A DNA stretch of 36,940 nucleotides from positions 1 to 36,940 of the forward strand of contig CAJUEL010000044.1 in the NCBI GenBank assembly GCA_910585455.1. The letters run 5' to 3'. Below the pieces are notes generated by a model. The model ran no database searches and was not told the origin of the DNA. It was given only the letters and a program-made list of their open reading frames with translations. The stretch's first letter is position 1; every line of letters starts with the position of its first letter. The stretch is from an uncultured Eisenbergiella sp. GTDB taxonomy: Bacteria; Bacillota; Clostridia; Lachnospirales; Lachnospiraceae. Shown here piece after piece: positions 1-6,681 of this stretch. The position numbers and the translations under genes are program-made.

Positions 1-74
1 CAGCCTGTGTCCTCTGCCCGCCCATCGTCCCGCGTCCCCCTGTTCCGTCTGTCCGACCGGCCTTTCTCCCCACC

Positions 75-89
75 CCGTGAAAAGTAACG
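75..89 (+). repeat. 15-nt intergenic repeat, copy 1
   Basis: CCGTGAAAAGTAACG occurs here and again, identical, at 36870-36884 near the other end of the window. Both copies lie outside genes. A related half-site (TGAATAGTAA) forms part of the palindrome at 10381-10408. This looks like a dispersed extragenic element; its function is unknown. Confidence 0.5.
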
Positions 90-127
90 CGGATGAAATG
101 CGTTTTGATAAATATATTGCGTTTCGG

Positions 128-156
128 TTGCTTTTGCCAGAATAAGCGGATATAAT
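128..156 (+). promoter_or_regulatory. Candidate sigma-A promoter
   Basis: TTGCTT at 128-133 and a perfect TATAAT at 151-156 are separated by 17 nt. No ORF follows. Transcription would start near 163 and run into the terminator at 228-253. Nothing else is recognisable in bases 1-227 apart from the repeat at 75-89. Confidence 0.45.
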
Positions 157-162
157 AAAAAA

Positions 163-253
163 CAGGGAATTGCTTAAAGGACGGCAGGGTGCTGTCGATG
201 AGCGGAGAATGAAAAGAGAATGGGAGAGGAGATGGTAGCGCCATCTCCTTTTT
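163..253 (+). ncRNA. Candidate ~90-nt small RNA
   Basis: A promoter-like element (128-156) and a strong intrinsic terminator (228-253) bracket about 90 bases without a credible reading frame; the only ATG with a frame gives four codons. The segment is purine-rich (GAGAATGAAAAGAGAATGGG and similar). I recognise no Rfam family. It could instead be the tail of a transcript entering from the left. Low confidence. Confidence 0.3.
228..253 (+). terminator. Intrinsic terminator
   Basis: An eight-base-pair stem (GGAGATGG at 228-235, CCATCTCC at 241-248) with a five-base loop is followed by TTTTT at 249-253. The T-run is only on the plus-strand side, so it ends rightward transcription. Confidence 0.8.
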
Positions 254-323
254 CCCAATAAACATTAAGAAACTCCCTTTTTGGAATTGCGTACCCACTA
301 AAAATCAAGCTTATAAATATACA

Positions 324-352
324 TTGTAAGCAACAGGTAAATATAATATAAT
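324..352 (+). promoter_or_regulatory. Promoter of the CPBP protease gene
   Basis: TTGTAA (324-329), a 17-nt spacer and TATAAT (347-352) stand just upstream of the CPBP gene. A second overlapping TATAAT begins at 342. The leader is about 27 nt and contains GAGGAAA as the ribosome binding site. Confidence 0.65.
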
Positions 353-385
353 CAAGTTTATAAATCGACTAACGAGGAAATCAAG

Positions 386-1111
386 ATGAATAAAATAGAT
401 ACCAAAGGACTTTTGTTGAGAATATTTATACCTGCAATAGCTTTGAGTTTAAGTTATTTGGTGTTAGGGCATTTTTGTAGGATACCCCATATTTTACTGT
501 TTTGCATTTTGGGAACAGTTATTCTGGTGCCAATAGAGTCAGGTATTATTCTGAAAGCAAGTAAAAGTGAATATGGGAAGTATTCTCTTCAAAGTGCATT
601 GGTAGAACAAGAAAAGAGTGCAATTTGGAAGGTGCTGATAATTGCGTTTGTGTTTTTCGTAATTGCAGGTCTATTGTCTGCTTTTATTGCACCTGTTGAA
701 AATCAAGTTTTTGCAGAGATAAGAAGCAATATGCTTAATCGTTTGCCAAGAGGCTTTGATTGGACAAATTATGAGTATATGAAAACTTTTTCAAACCCCA
801 TGTTGATTATAACTTGTGTTTATTATGGTATTTTCAATGTATTAATCGGACCGATAACAGAGGAATTGTTTTTTAGAGGATACTTAACATCGCATTATGA
901 AACGCAAAAGTCATTTACCCCAGTAATGATAGCTGTTTTATTTTCACTATATCACTTTTGGCTTCCTTTTAGCAATGTATTTCGTGTATTGGCATTTGCA
1001 CCAGTTGCGTATGTGGCGTATAAGAAAAAGAATTTATATATCAGTATTTATTTTCATTGTCTATGTAATCTCTTTTCGACAATGAGTTTCATATCGGTTG
1101 TATTGACATAA
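386..1111 (+). CDS. CPBP family intramembrane glutamic endopeptidase
   Basis: This 241-residue polytopic membrane protein belongs to the CPBP/Abi family (Rce1-like, Pfam PF02517). The three family motifs are visible: EExxxR at E159-E160-R164, FxxxH ending at H190, and HxxxN at H224-N228. In the family these residues form a membrane-embedded active site. Hydrophobic segments run through residues 12-55, 80-105, 135-160 and 180-235. In bacteria such proteins often serve bacteriocin immunity or processing, but no peptide gene is adjacent, so the substrate is unknown. The gene has its own promoter and a GAGGAAA ribosome binding site. It is much more AT-rich than the glycan locus downstream, which suggests it was acquired separately. 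Confidence 0.88.
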   Translation: MNKIDTKGLLLRIFIPAIALSLSYLVLGHFCRIPHILLFCILGTVILVPIESGIILKASKSEYGKYSLQSALVEQEKSAIWKVLIIAFVFFVIAGLLSAFIAPVENQVFAEIRSNMLNRLPRGFDWTNYEYMKTFSNPMLIITCVYYGIFNVLIGPITEELFFRGYLTSHYETQKSFTPVMIAVLFSLYHFWLPFSNVFRVLAFAPVAYVAYKKKNLYISIYFHCLCNLFSTMSFISVVLT

Positions 1112-1262
1112 ATTCCAGTTTGAAGAATTGTCAGTTGAATGTAAAATCAATAACTATATGTAAAAATATGCATTATATTTCAAAATTTAAGCAGTGGGAA
1201 CACTTTTCCGAAAAGGGACTTAAGAAAACGTATAAATTGCAATGCGGAAGGGAGTAGAGAAT

Positions 1263-1382
1263 ATGACAATACAGCAAGAGGCGTATGAGAAAATAATGAA
1301 ATTGCCTGAGGACGGAATACGGTTAATTCTTGTTATGGCAGATGAGATTGCCAGACAGCATGGCATATCCAAAGGATTTTGA
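1263..1382 (+). CDS. 39-residue protein, antitoxin-N-terminus-like
   Basis: A short frame starts at ATG 1263 behind a good ribosome binding site (GAAGGGAG, ending about 8 nt upstream) and stops at TGA 1380-1382, 19 nt before rlmI. It starts MTIQQEAYEKIMKLPEDG and reads like the amphipathic N-terminal helix of small antitoxin-like proteins. It may be a complete micro-protein, a truncated antitoxin, or a leader peptide translationally linked to rlmI. I do not recognise it with certainty. The composition is AT-rich like the upstream segment. Confidence 0.45.
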   Translation: MTIQQEAYEKIMKLPEDGIRLILVMADEIARQHGISKGF

Positions 1383-1401
1383 TTATGAAGGGTAAAAGTA
1401 T

Positions 1402-2601
1402 ATGAGCGCAACAATTGTATTGAAAAAGGGAGAAGGCCGTACGGTAAAGAGCGGCGGCGCGTGGATCTTTGATAATGAGATCGCGCAGGTAAAGGGAGCA
1501 TATGAAAACGGCGATATTGTGGCGGTAGAGGATTTCGACGGTTATTTCATGGGCTGGGGCTTTTACAATCCGAAATCGAAGATTTCTGTGCGCCTGCTGA
1601 GCAGGAGGCGGGAAAATGAAATCACGGAAGACTTTTTGGAAAAGCGGGTGCGCGATGCCTGGGAATACAGGAAGCAAACGGTTGACACCGCATGTTGCCG
1701 TCTGATTTTTGGGGAAGCGGATTGGCTGCCGGGCATCGTGGTCGATAAGTTTTCCGACGTGCTGGTGGTGGAATCCCTGGCGCTGGGCATCGACAGGCTA
1801 AAGCCGATCATTCTGGACAAGCTTAAGAAGGTGCTGGCGCAGGATGGCATTGAGATCCGGGGCATCTATGAGCGCAGCGACGCGAAGGTGCGCCTGCAGG
1901 AGGGAATGGAGCGGTTCAAGGGCTTTATCGGGGAGCCCTTTGATACAAGGGTGGAAATCGTAGAAAACGGCGTAAGATATATTGTGGATGTGGAGGACGG
2001 GCAAAAAACCGGATTTTTTCTGGATCAAAAGTACAACCGGCAGGCGATCCAGAGGCTTTGCCCGGGGAAAAGGGTGCTGGACTGTTTCACCCACACAGGC
2101 TCCTTTGCGCTGAATGCGGGAATTGCGGGCGCGCAAAGCGTGCTCGGGGTGGACGCTTCCGAAACCGCAGTGCGGCAGGCGCAGGAAAATGCCGCTTTAA
2201 ACGGTCTGGCGGACAGGGTACTTTTTCAGTGCGCGGACGTGTTTGAGCTGTTGCCACAGCTGGAGCGGGAGGGGGAGCGCTATGATGTGGTGATCCTCGA
2301 TCCGCCAGCCTTTACCAAGTCCCGCAATTCCATCAAAAATGCGGTGAAGGGATATCGGGAAATCAACCTGCGGGGCATGAAGCTGGTGCGGGATGGCGGC
2401 TTTTTAGTGACCTGTTCCTGCTCTCATTTCATGGATCCGGAGCTGTTTGCCAAAACCATCCGGGAGGCGGCGCATGGGGCGCACAGGAGACTTCGGCAGG
2501 TGGAGTTTCGGACACAGGCGCCGGATCACCCGATCCTCTGGGCGGCGGAGGAATCTTATTATTTGAAATTCTACATATTTCAGGTGCATATGGATAAGTG
2601 A
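1402..2601 (+). CDS. rlmI: 23S rRNA (cytosine-C5) methyltransferase, RlmI family
   Basis: This 399-residue class I SAM-dependent methyltransferase matches RlmI (E. coli RlmI, about 396 residues, makes m5C1962 in 23S rRNA). The N-terminal ~75 residues form a PUA-type RNA-binding domain (motif SGGAWIFDNEI near residues 17-27). An RlmI-type linker domain follows. The Rossmann domain starts near 222, with SAM motif I VLDCFTHTGSFALNAG at about 225-240. The catalytic region has motif IV ILDPPAF (from about 298) and the cysteine motif TCSCSH with C338 and C340. Start ATG 1402 is preceded by GAAGGG. GC rises sharply at this gene compared with the upstream segment. The exact target base is inferred from the family. 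Confidence 0.88.
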   Translation: MSATIVLKKGEGRTVKSGGAWIFDNEIAQVKGAYENGDIVAVEDFDGYFMGWGFYNPKSKISVRLLSRRRENEITEDFLEKRVRDAWEYRKQTVDTACCRLIFGEADWLPGIVVDKFSDVLVVESLALGIDRLKPIILDKLKKVLAQDGIEIRGIYERSDAKVRLQEGMERFKGFIGEPFDTRVEIVENGVRYIVDVEDGQKTGFFLDQKYNRQAIQRLCPGKRVLDCFTHTGSFALNAGIAGAQSVLGVDASETAVRQAQENAALNGLADRVLFQCADVFELLPQLEREGERYDVVILDPPAFTKSRNSIKNAVKGYREINLRGMKLVRDGGFLVTCSCSHFMDPELFAKTIREAAHGAHRRLRQVEFRTQAPDHPILWAAEESYYLKFYIFQVHMDK

Positions 2602-2660
2602 GTTCGCAGGTCTGAATTAAGGCATTGTCGGGAAAACCGGACAGGGATGAATTTATATTT

Positions 2661-2693
2661 ATAGGAAACGACAATCTTTTTGTCGTTTCCTAT
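2661..2693. repeat. Palindromic intergenic repeat (AGGAAACGACA type), copy 1
   Basis: A perfect 14-bp inverted repeat (2661-2674 with 2680-2693, five-base loop) follows rlmI. The core arms AGGAAACGACA and TGTCGTTTCCT recur with a different loop at 24788-24816, between two unrelated genes. It could act as a terminator for rlmI, but the loop holds the T-run and no T-tract follows the stem. A dispersed extragenic palindrome seems more likely. Confidence 0.7.
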
Positions 2694-2727
2694 ATGTTAT
2701 CGATTTGGCGGCGGGAAGGGGATTACA

Positions 2728-3246
2728 GTGGAAATATGGGATGCCTACGATAGAAAATTCAACAAAATCGCAGGTATATCATTGGTTCGCGGGGAACCGA
2801 TACCTGATGGGTGCTTTCATCTTGTCAGCGAAATAATAGTCAGGCACAATGATGGAAGTTATTTATTGATGCAAAGAGACAGAAGAAAGCATTTCGGCGG
2901 AATGTGGGAAGCAACGGCGGGAGGATCGGCGCTGCAGGGAGAGGGCCCCTTAGACTGTGCAATCAGGGAATTACAGGAAGAAACGGGCATTCTGGCAGAC
3001 AGGCTTATAGAAATCGGGCAAGTGTTACACGATAGCCATAAAACAATTTACGTGGAATATTTGTGTCATACAAACATTGAAAAAAACAGTATTGTACTGC
3101 AGGAAGGTGAAACAGTCGCCTATAAATGGGTTACGGAGAAGCAATTGAAAAATATGCCGGGGAATGAATTGGTAACGCAAAGGATTCAAAATTTTATTGA
3201 TGAATTCCACCTGCCCAAAAATGCAGGGCACGCGCCATCATTGTGA
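2728..3246 (+). CDS. NUDIX hydrolase
   Basis: This predicted 172-residue NUDIX protein hydrolyses a nucleoside-diphosphate-linked substrate in the family sense. The Nudix box GX5EX7REUXEEXGU is complete at about residues 66-88, with R80-E81-L82 and E84-E85 as the metal-binding core. GTG 2728 is chosen as start because GGAAGGGG lies about 7 nt upstream. Longer frames would run back into the palindrome at 2661-2693. The sequence before the box (QRDRRKHFGGMWEATAGG) resembles the IDI/YfcD-like branch, but the substrate cannot be assigned. It converges on the AbiE pair with 24 nt between. Confidence 0.88.
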   Translation: MEIWDAYDRKFNKIAGISLVRGEPIPDGCFHLVSEIIVRHNDGSYLLMQRDRRKHFGGMWEATAGGSALQGEGPLDCAIRELQEETGILADRLIEIGQVLHDSHKTIYVEYLCHTNIEKNSIVLQEGETVAYKWVTEKQLKNMPGNELVTQRIQNFIDEFHLPKNAGHAPSL

Positions 3247-3270
3247 TGTGCAACACCATCTCTGCCTTTA

Positions 3271-4173
3271 TCAGCAGCACCTCCAACATATTACTGTAGA
3301 GTCCCAACTATTTTGCCATTCATCCTCATTTACTATTGCCTCAAATACAGGCTCAAGGAATACCCGTATTTCATCAATCACAACAGGAAACTCAAGCGAA
3401 TCATCCTTAATATTCTTCAAGAAATATCTCCATCGTTTCAGCATATCCTCATCTTCGGCAAGCAAAGCAATCCGTTTGAAGCTATCCTTATCATAGGGCG
3501 TTCCACGCCGCTGCAAGGTTTCAAAAATTGCTGTCTGCAATTTCGCTCCATCGAAATCAAAAGTCCTTGCAAGATAATAAATATCATAAAAATCTTTCAT
3601 TCTGCCTGTTAGCTCAAGTCGTTGAAGAACTGCATCGAATTTTTCTGCGATAGTGCTTTCAAGAGAATAAGTTTTGATAATAGGAGGTTCAAAGTCAGGA
3701 AGCTGTGTGCTAATTTCCCGTTCCTCGGCACAAGGCACAATGACATCACCCACACCTATATCCACATTAAAGGGAACACGGACATTTTTCATCTGAGCAA
3801 TAATTTGTGAACTAATACCGTGATATTTTCTCTGCGGTGAAATTTCCTCAAAGCCTTTGGCGGTCATAGAAATATAATCATTGCCTGTAGACGTATTGAT
3901 GATCTTCTCTATAAGCACCTTTACGTCTTCAATCGAATTAGAAGCTGCCCGAAGAAGAAAGTCCACATCAATCGTAGCCCGGCTCTCAAAATTGGTAAGG
4001 GTGTAAATAAACAGGCCGCCTTTGAGAATGAGATTGTTCTCATATCCAGATTTTGAAAGTTTACGCAGGAATTCCTCCTGCACGAAAAGCTGTAAGCACT
4101 GCTGATAACTGATACCAGACGCCTTTGCTTTGTTTTTGAGCTTCGCAAGAACAGAAGCCGCCTTATCTGCCAT
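3271..4173 (-). CDS. AbiEii-family nucleotidyltransferase toxin (type IV TA)
   Basis: This 300-residue protein matches the AbiEii/AbiGii toxin family (PF08843), a DNA-polymerase-beta-like nucleotidyltransferase. Motif I is seen as KGG (51-53) with SRATIDVDF, aspartates D69 and D71; a third acidic position is VDIG with D138. The later AEK (176-178) and KDFYD (193-197) motifs are also present. In characterised systems the toxin inhibits growth and its antitoxin represses the operon. ATG 4173 is preferred: GGAG lies about 10 nt upstream, while the GTG at 4182 is too close to it. Start and upstream stop overlap as TAATG, so translation is coupled to the antitoxin. The pair is AT-rich compared with flanking rlmI. 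Confidence 0.9.
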   Translation of the reverse strand: MADKAASVLAKLKNKAKASGISYQQCLQLFVQEEFLRKLSKSGYENNLILKGGLFIYTLTNFESRATIDVDFLLRAASNSIEDVKVLIEKIINTSTGNDYISMTAKGFEEISPQRKYHGISSQIIAQMKNVRVPFNVDIGVGDVIVPCAEEREISTQLPDFEPPIIKTYSLESTIAEKFDAVLQRLELTGRMKDFYDIYYLARTFDFDGAKLQTAIFETLQRRGTPYDKDSFKRIALLAEDEDMLKRWRYFLKNIKDDSLEFPVVIDEIRVFLEPVFEAIVNEDEWQNSWDSTVICWRCC

Positions 4174-4781
4174 TACAACCACACTCCAATCAATTCTTTC
4201 ACTCTCTTTTGCACCCGTAGCACTTGGGCATACTTCATTAGGTTGGGGATATTTTTCTTCGGGTCTTTTACATACCCTTGTATTGCTTTATTAAAAATTT
4301 CTTTATCCATCTTATTCATATTTCGCAGTACATCACAAATGGTACGGTCTCGGTCATAAATACGGACATCAATAAAATCAATTTTTCCTCTGATTTCTCC
4401 AAGTGTAACCAATACAGGCTCAACGCGGTACGCTTTAATAAATGGATAATCAATTTTAGTACGCAATTTTGAAACATTTTTATCAATTGTGAAATTCCAC
4501 TCAGAAGGATTTCGGTCGCTATATCTGTAGTAAAAAAGAGCTGTTTCCATACAAAGGACTGCATCGGGGAACAGACGATTGATAATTACGATTTCGCTTT
4601 CTCCAAAGTCCTCAATCCAATGATAGTAGCCCCGCCTTACTCTTTCAATCAGACCTTCATCTAAAAGTAATTTTATATCTGCGTAATATAGCTTTGAAGC
4701 TGTCAGTTCAGCGGTAGTCATAATATAATTGTGTTTACTAAACAGCTTTCTCATAATTTCGATATCATTTTTCAGAAGCAT
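4173..4781 (-). CDS. AbiEi-family antitoxin (type IV TA)
   Basis: This predicted 202-residue AbiEi antitoxin has an N-terminal winged helix-turn-helix (about 1-75), where MTTAELTASKLYYADIKLLL aligns with the AbiEi antitoxin N-terminal domain. The rest is the AbiEi C-terminal domain, including ICDVLRNMNKMDKE, a conserved signature region. Start ATG 4781 follows AGAGGTGG at ideal spacing; a frame reaching back to 4964 would cross the promoter. It is the first gene of a two-gene operon with AbiEii, sharing a TAATG junction. Known AbiEi proteins autoregulate by binding repeats in their promoter. It probably neutralises AbiEii without forming a stable complex (family knowledge). Confidence 0.88.
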   Translation of the reverse strand: MLLKNDIEIMRKLFSKHNYIMTTAELTASKLYYADIKLLLDEGLIERVRRGYYHWIEDFGESEIVIINRLFPDAVLCMETALFYYRYSDRNPSEWNFTIDKNVSKLRTKIDYPFIKAYRVEPVLVTLGEIRGKIDFIDVRIYDRDRTICDVLRNMNKMDKEIFNKAIQGYVKDPKKNIPNLMKYAQVLRVQKRVKELIGVWL

Positions 4782-4838
4782 TTTTCCACCTCTACTTAAC
4801 TGACCCGATTTCTTATTATCAATAGGGTACTTTACTAT

Positions 4839-4867
4839 ATTATATCCGTTTTTTTGTTCAAAGTCAA
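4839..4867 (-). promoter_or_regulatory. Promoter of the AbiE operon
   Basis: On the minus strand, TTGACT (4867-4862) and TATAAT (4844-4839) are separated by 17 nt. Transcription would start near 4832, giving a leader of about 50 nt before ATG 4781. I did not find a convincing pair of long inverted repeats of the kind AbiEi antitoxins bind. Confidence 0.75.
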
Positions 4868-4954
4868 TAATAGCAAACTGAACGCTTTTAAATTTGAAAA
4901 GTGGGTAGTTAAATAGAAAACGCTGAGCATACTTGACCATATAAAGCAAATTAA

Positions 4955-5125
4955 ATGTACTCAATGGTTGCTAGGCTATTAAAGATCGCTATGACGGATT
5001 ATGCCTTATCGGGCAGTGAATTTGGTCAGCCAAATTCGCTTGTCAGGGGCAAAACTCCTGATACCTATAAATTTTTTGAAACGCTCACAGAGCAGACGAA
5101 ACAAACACAAGGGTTTTACGGATAA
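4955..5125 (+). pseudogene. Possible C-terminal gene remnant, 56 codons
   Basis: An open frame runs from ATG 4955 to TAA 5123-5125. A stretch with natural-protein character is FGQPNSLVRGKTPDTYKFF. There is no ribosome binding site, and the first part overlaps the AbiE upstream region. I read it as the surviving 3' end of a gene interrupted when the AbiE pair or the TetR operon arrived. The family is not recognised. Low confidence. Confidence 0.25.
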
Positions 5126-5220
5126 TAATTGTGAAACGATTTAAAATCTATTGTTGTAGGATATATAATCTCTCGCTTGCGGAAGTTAAAAATCCAAAAT
5201 ATGTTTTTTTGTAATACATC

Positions 5221-5249
5221 TTGAAAATCTGAACAACGTTCAGTATAAT
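5221..5249 (+). promoter_or_regulatory. Promoter of the TetR/flavodoxin operon
   Basis: TTGAAA (5221-5226), 17-nt spacer, TATAAT (5244-5249). The -10 box sits between the two arms of the operator at 5230-5267, so a bound repressor would block RNA polymerase. Confidence 0.8.
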
Positions 5250-5267
5250 GCGTTTGAACGTTGTTCA
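5230..5267 (+). promoter_or_regulatory. TetR-type operator, 13-bp inverted repeat
   Basis: TGAACAACGTTCA (5230-5242) and its exact reverse complement TGAACGTTGTTCA (5255-5267) flank the -10 box. Each arm is itself a dyad (TGAAC-n3-GTTCA). This fits a site binding two TetR dimers. The adjacent TetR gene is the obvious ligand, so autoregulation is inferred. Confidence 0.8.
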
Positions 5268-5282
5268 AAAAGGAGATGTACT

Positions 5283-5855
5283 ATGGATAGTAAAGAATCA
5301 ATCATACAGACAACAATTACGCTTATTGAAGAAAAGGGAGAACATTTAGAGGAAATAACCGTCCGTGATATATGCAAAAATGCGGGCGTTGGTTTAGGGC
5401 TTGTAAATTATCATTTTGGCAGTAAAGAAAAACTGATCGAAATGTGCGTGGAACGCATTATAAATGGAATCGTAGAACGCTTCCGGAATATGCGGGAGGA
5501 AGCAGAAGCACTTTTGCCTTTTGAAAAATTAGAATATCTTGGTAATATGACGCTGGATTTTCTATTTGAACATTCCGCTGTATCCAGAATTTCAGTTCTT
5601 GCCGATATGCAGACTCCAAAAGCCAATGACAACACCAACAGAACCTATGCGGCATATTTGCCTCTTGTTGCAGCCTGCCGCCCCGACCTTGATGAAGCGG
5701 CAATAAATCGAAAGACACTGTATTTGATTACTATTATGCAGCAAATGTTCTTGCGATATGAAACTATGTCGCAGACGTTGGGGATTGACCTTGGCAAGAG
5801 AGAAAACCGTAAGATGTTTCATGCACAGGTTTTACACGACATTTTGGAGGTATAG
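5283..5855 (+). CDS. TetR/AcrR family transcriptional repressor
   Basis: This 190-residue protein has the TetR N-terminal helix-turn-helix (about residues 22-47), with VRDICKNAGVGLGLVNYHF as the recognition segment, then a divergent ligand-binding domain. AAGGAG lies 8 nt before ATG 5283. The gene follows its own probable operator (5230-5267) and is followed after 3 nt by a flavodoxin-like reductase. It probably represses the two-gene operon until an inducer, perhaps an electrophile or quinone, binds. The inducer is not deducible from sequence. Confidence 0.9.
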   Translation: MDSKESIIQTTITLIEEKGEHLEEITVRDICKNAGVGLGLVNYHFGSKEKLIEMCVERIINGIVERFRNMREEAEALLPFEKLEYLGNMTLDFLFEHSAVSRISVLADMQTPKANDNTNRTYAAYLPLVAACRPDLDEAAINRKTLYLITIMQQMFLRYETMSQTLGIDLGKRENRKMFHAQVLHDILEV

Positions 5856-5858
5856 CCA

Positions 5859-6575
5859 ATGAATATTACAGTTATAAATGGAACAGAAAAGCGCGGCGTT
5901 ACCTATCGCTTGAAAGAGACATTTTTAGCAGAGTTTAAGGATAAAGCAAATATCACGGAATATTATCTTCCTAAGGACTGTCCGGGCTTCTGTGTCGGTT
6001 GCCTGAACTGCACATTAAAGGGTGAAAATACTTGCAAGGACGCAGAATATATCAAAAGAATTGATAAATCGCTTTTAGAAGCAGACTTGATTGTAATGAC
6101 ATCGCCTGCCTATGTGTTTCATGCCACGGGAGCAATGAAAGCATTTCTTGACCATTTTGCTTACCACTGGATGCCGCACCGCCCTGCTCCTGCCATGTTT
6201 GGGAAGCGGGCAGTCATCATAACGCAATGTTTAGGCGGCGGTGCAAAATCTGCGGCGAAAGATATAAAGCACAGTTTATCCTGGTGGGGAATTTCCAAAA
6301 TCGGCGTATTTACGGGTAAACTGATGAGCGATATCGTTTGGGACAAACTACCACAAAAGAAACAGTCCGGGCTTACAAACAAGGTAAAGAGATTGTCACA
6401 AAAATTCGCTCGCATTGACTATGCAAAAGCGGCACATACAAACTTCATTACAAAAGTGAAGTTTGTATTTTGCAGGCTTATGCAGAAAGCCTTGCATAAA
6501 GCAGACGCTGAATACCTTGATGGTAAATATTGGGCCAAACAGGGTTGGCTTGGCAGCGTCAGACCGTGGAAATAA
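5859..6575 (+). CDS. Flavodoxin-like NAD(P)H-dependent FMN oxidoreductase
   Basis: This 238-residue cytoplasmic protein has the flavodoxin-like fold of the NADPH-dependent FMN reductase/iron-sulfur flavoprotein superfamily. The N-terminal phosphate-binding loop is INGTEKRGVTYRL, the typical cysteine segment is PGFCVGCLNC (near 42-51), and the second flavin loop is TSPAYVFHATGAMKAFLDH. A C-terminal basic extension of about 60 residues follows. Only three bases separate it from the TetR gene, so the two form an operon. The physiological electron acceptor is unknown. Homologues often reduce quinones or nitro compounds. Confidence 0.82.
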   Translation: MNITVINGTEKRGVTYRLKETFLAEFKDKANITEYYLPKDCPGFCVGCLNCTLKGENTCKDAEYIKRIDKSLLEADLIVMTSPAYVFHATGAMKAFLDHFAYHWMPHRPAPAMFGKRAVIITQCLGGGAKSAAKDIKHSLSWWGISKIGVFTGKLMSDIVWDKLPQKKQSGLTNKVKRLSQKFARIDYAKAAHTNFITKVKFVFCRLMQKALHKADAEYLDGKYWAKQGWLGSVRPWK

Positions 6576-6647
6576 TTTTCTAAGAAAACCACTGGACTTT
6601 TCCCCCTCCATATCATAAGATGAAGACATCTACATATTTTTGAAAGC

Positions 6648-6664
6648 GGCGGCAGCATGCCGCC
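6648..6664 (+). other. Leader hairpin before the GH2 gene
   Basis: GGCGGCA (6648-6654), a three-base loop and TGCCGCC (6658-6664) form a strong 7-bp hairpin, 7 nt before the AGGAGG ribosome binding site (6672-6677). No T-run follows, so it is not an intrinsic terminator. It may stabilise the mRNA or modulate translation. No convincing promoter is seen in 6576-6681. Confidence 0.45.
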
Positions 6665-6681
6665 ATATGTAAGGAGGGTAT

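Noticed and set aside
2675..2693. Palindrome 2661-2693 as a plain terminator of rlmI
   Set aside because: The T-run is in the loop, not after the stem, and the arms recur at 24788-24816 beside another gene.
4782..4964. 61-codon extension of the AbiEi antitoxin
   Set aside because: It covers the TTGACT-17-TATAAT promoter of the operon. ATG 4781 has its own AGAGGTGG.
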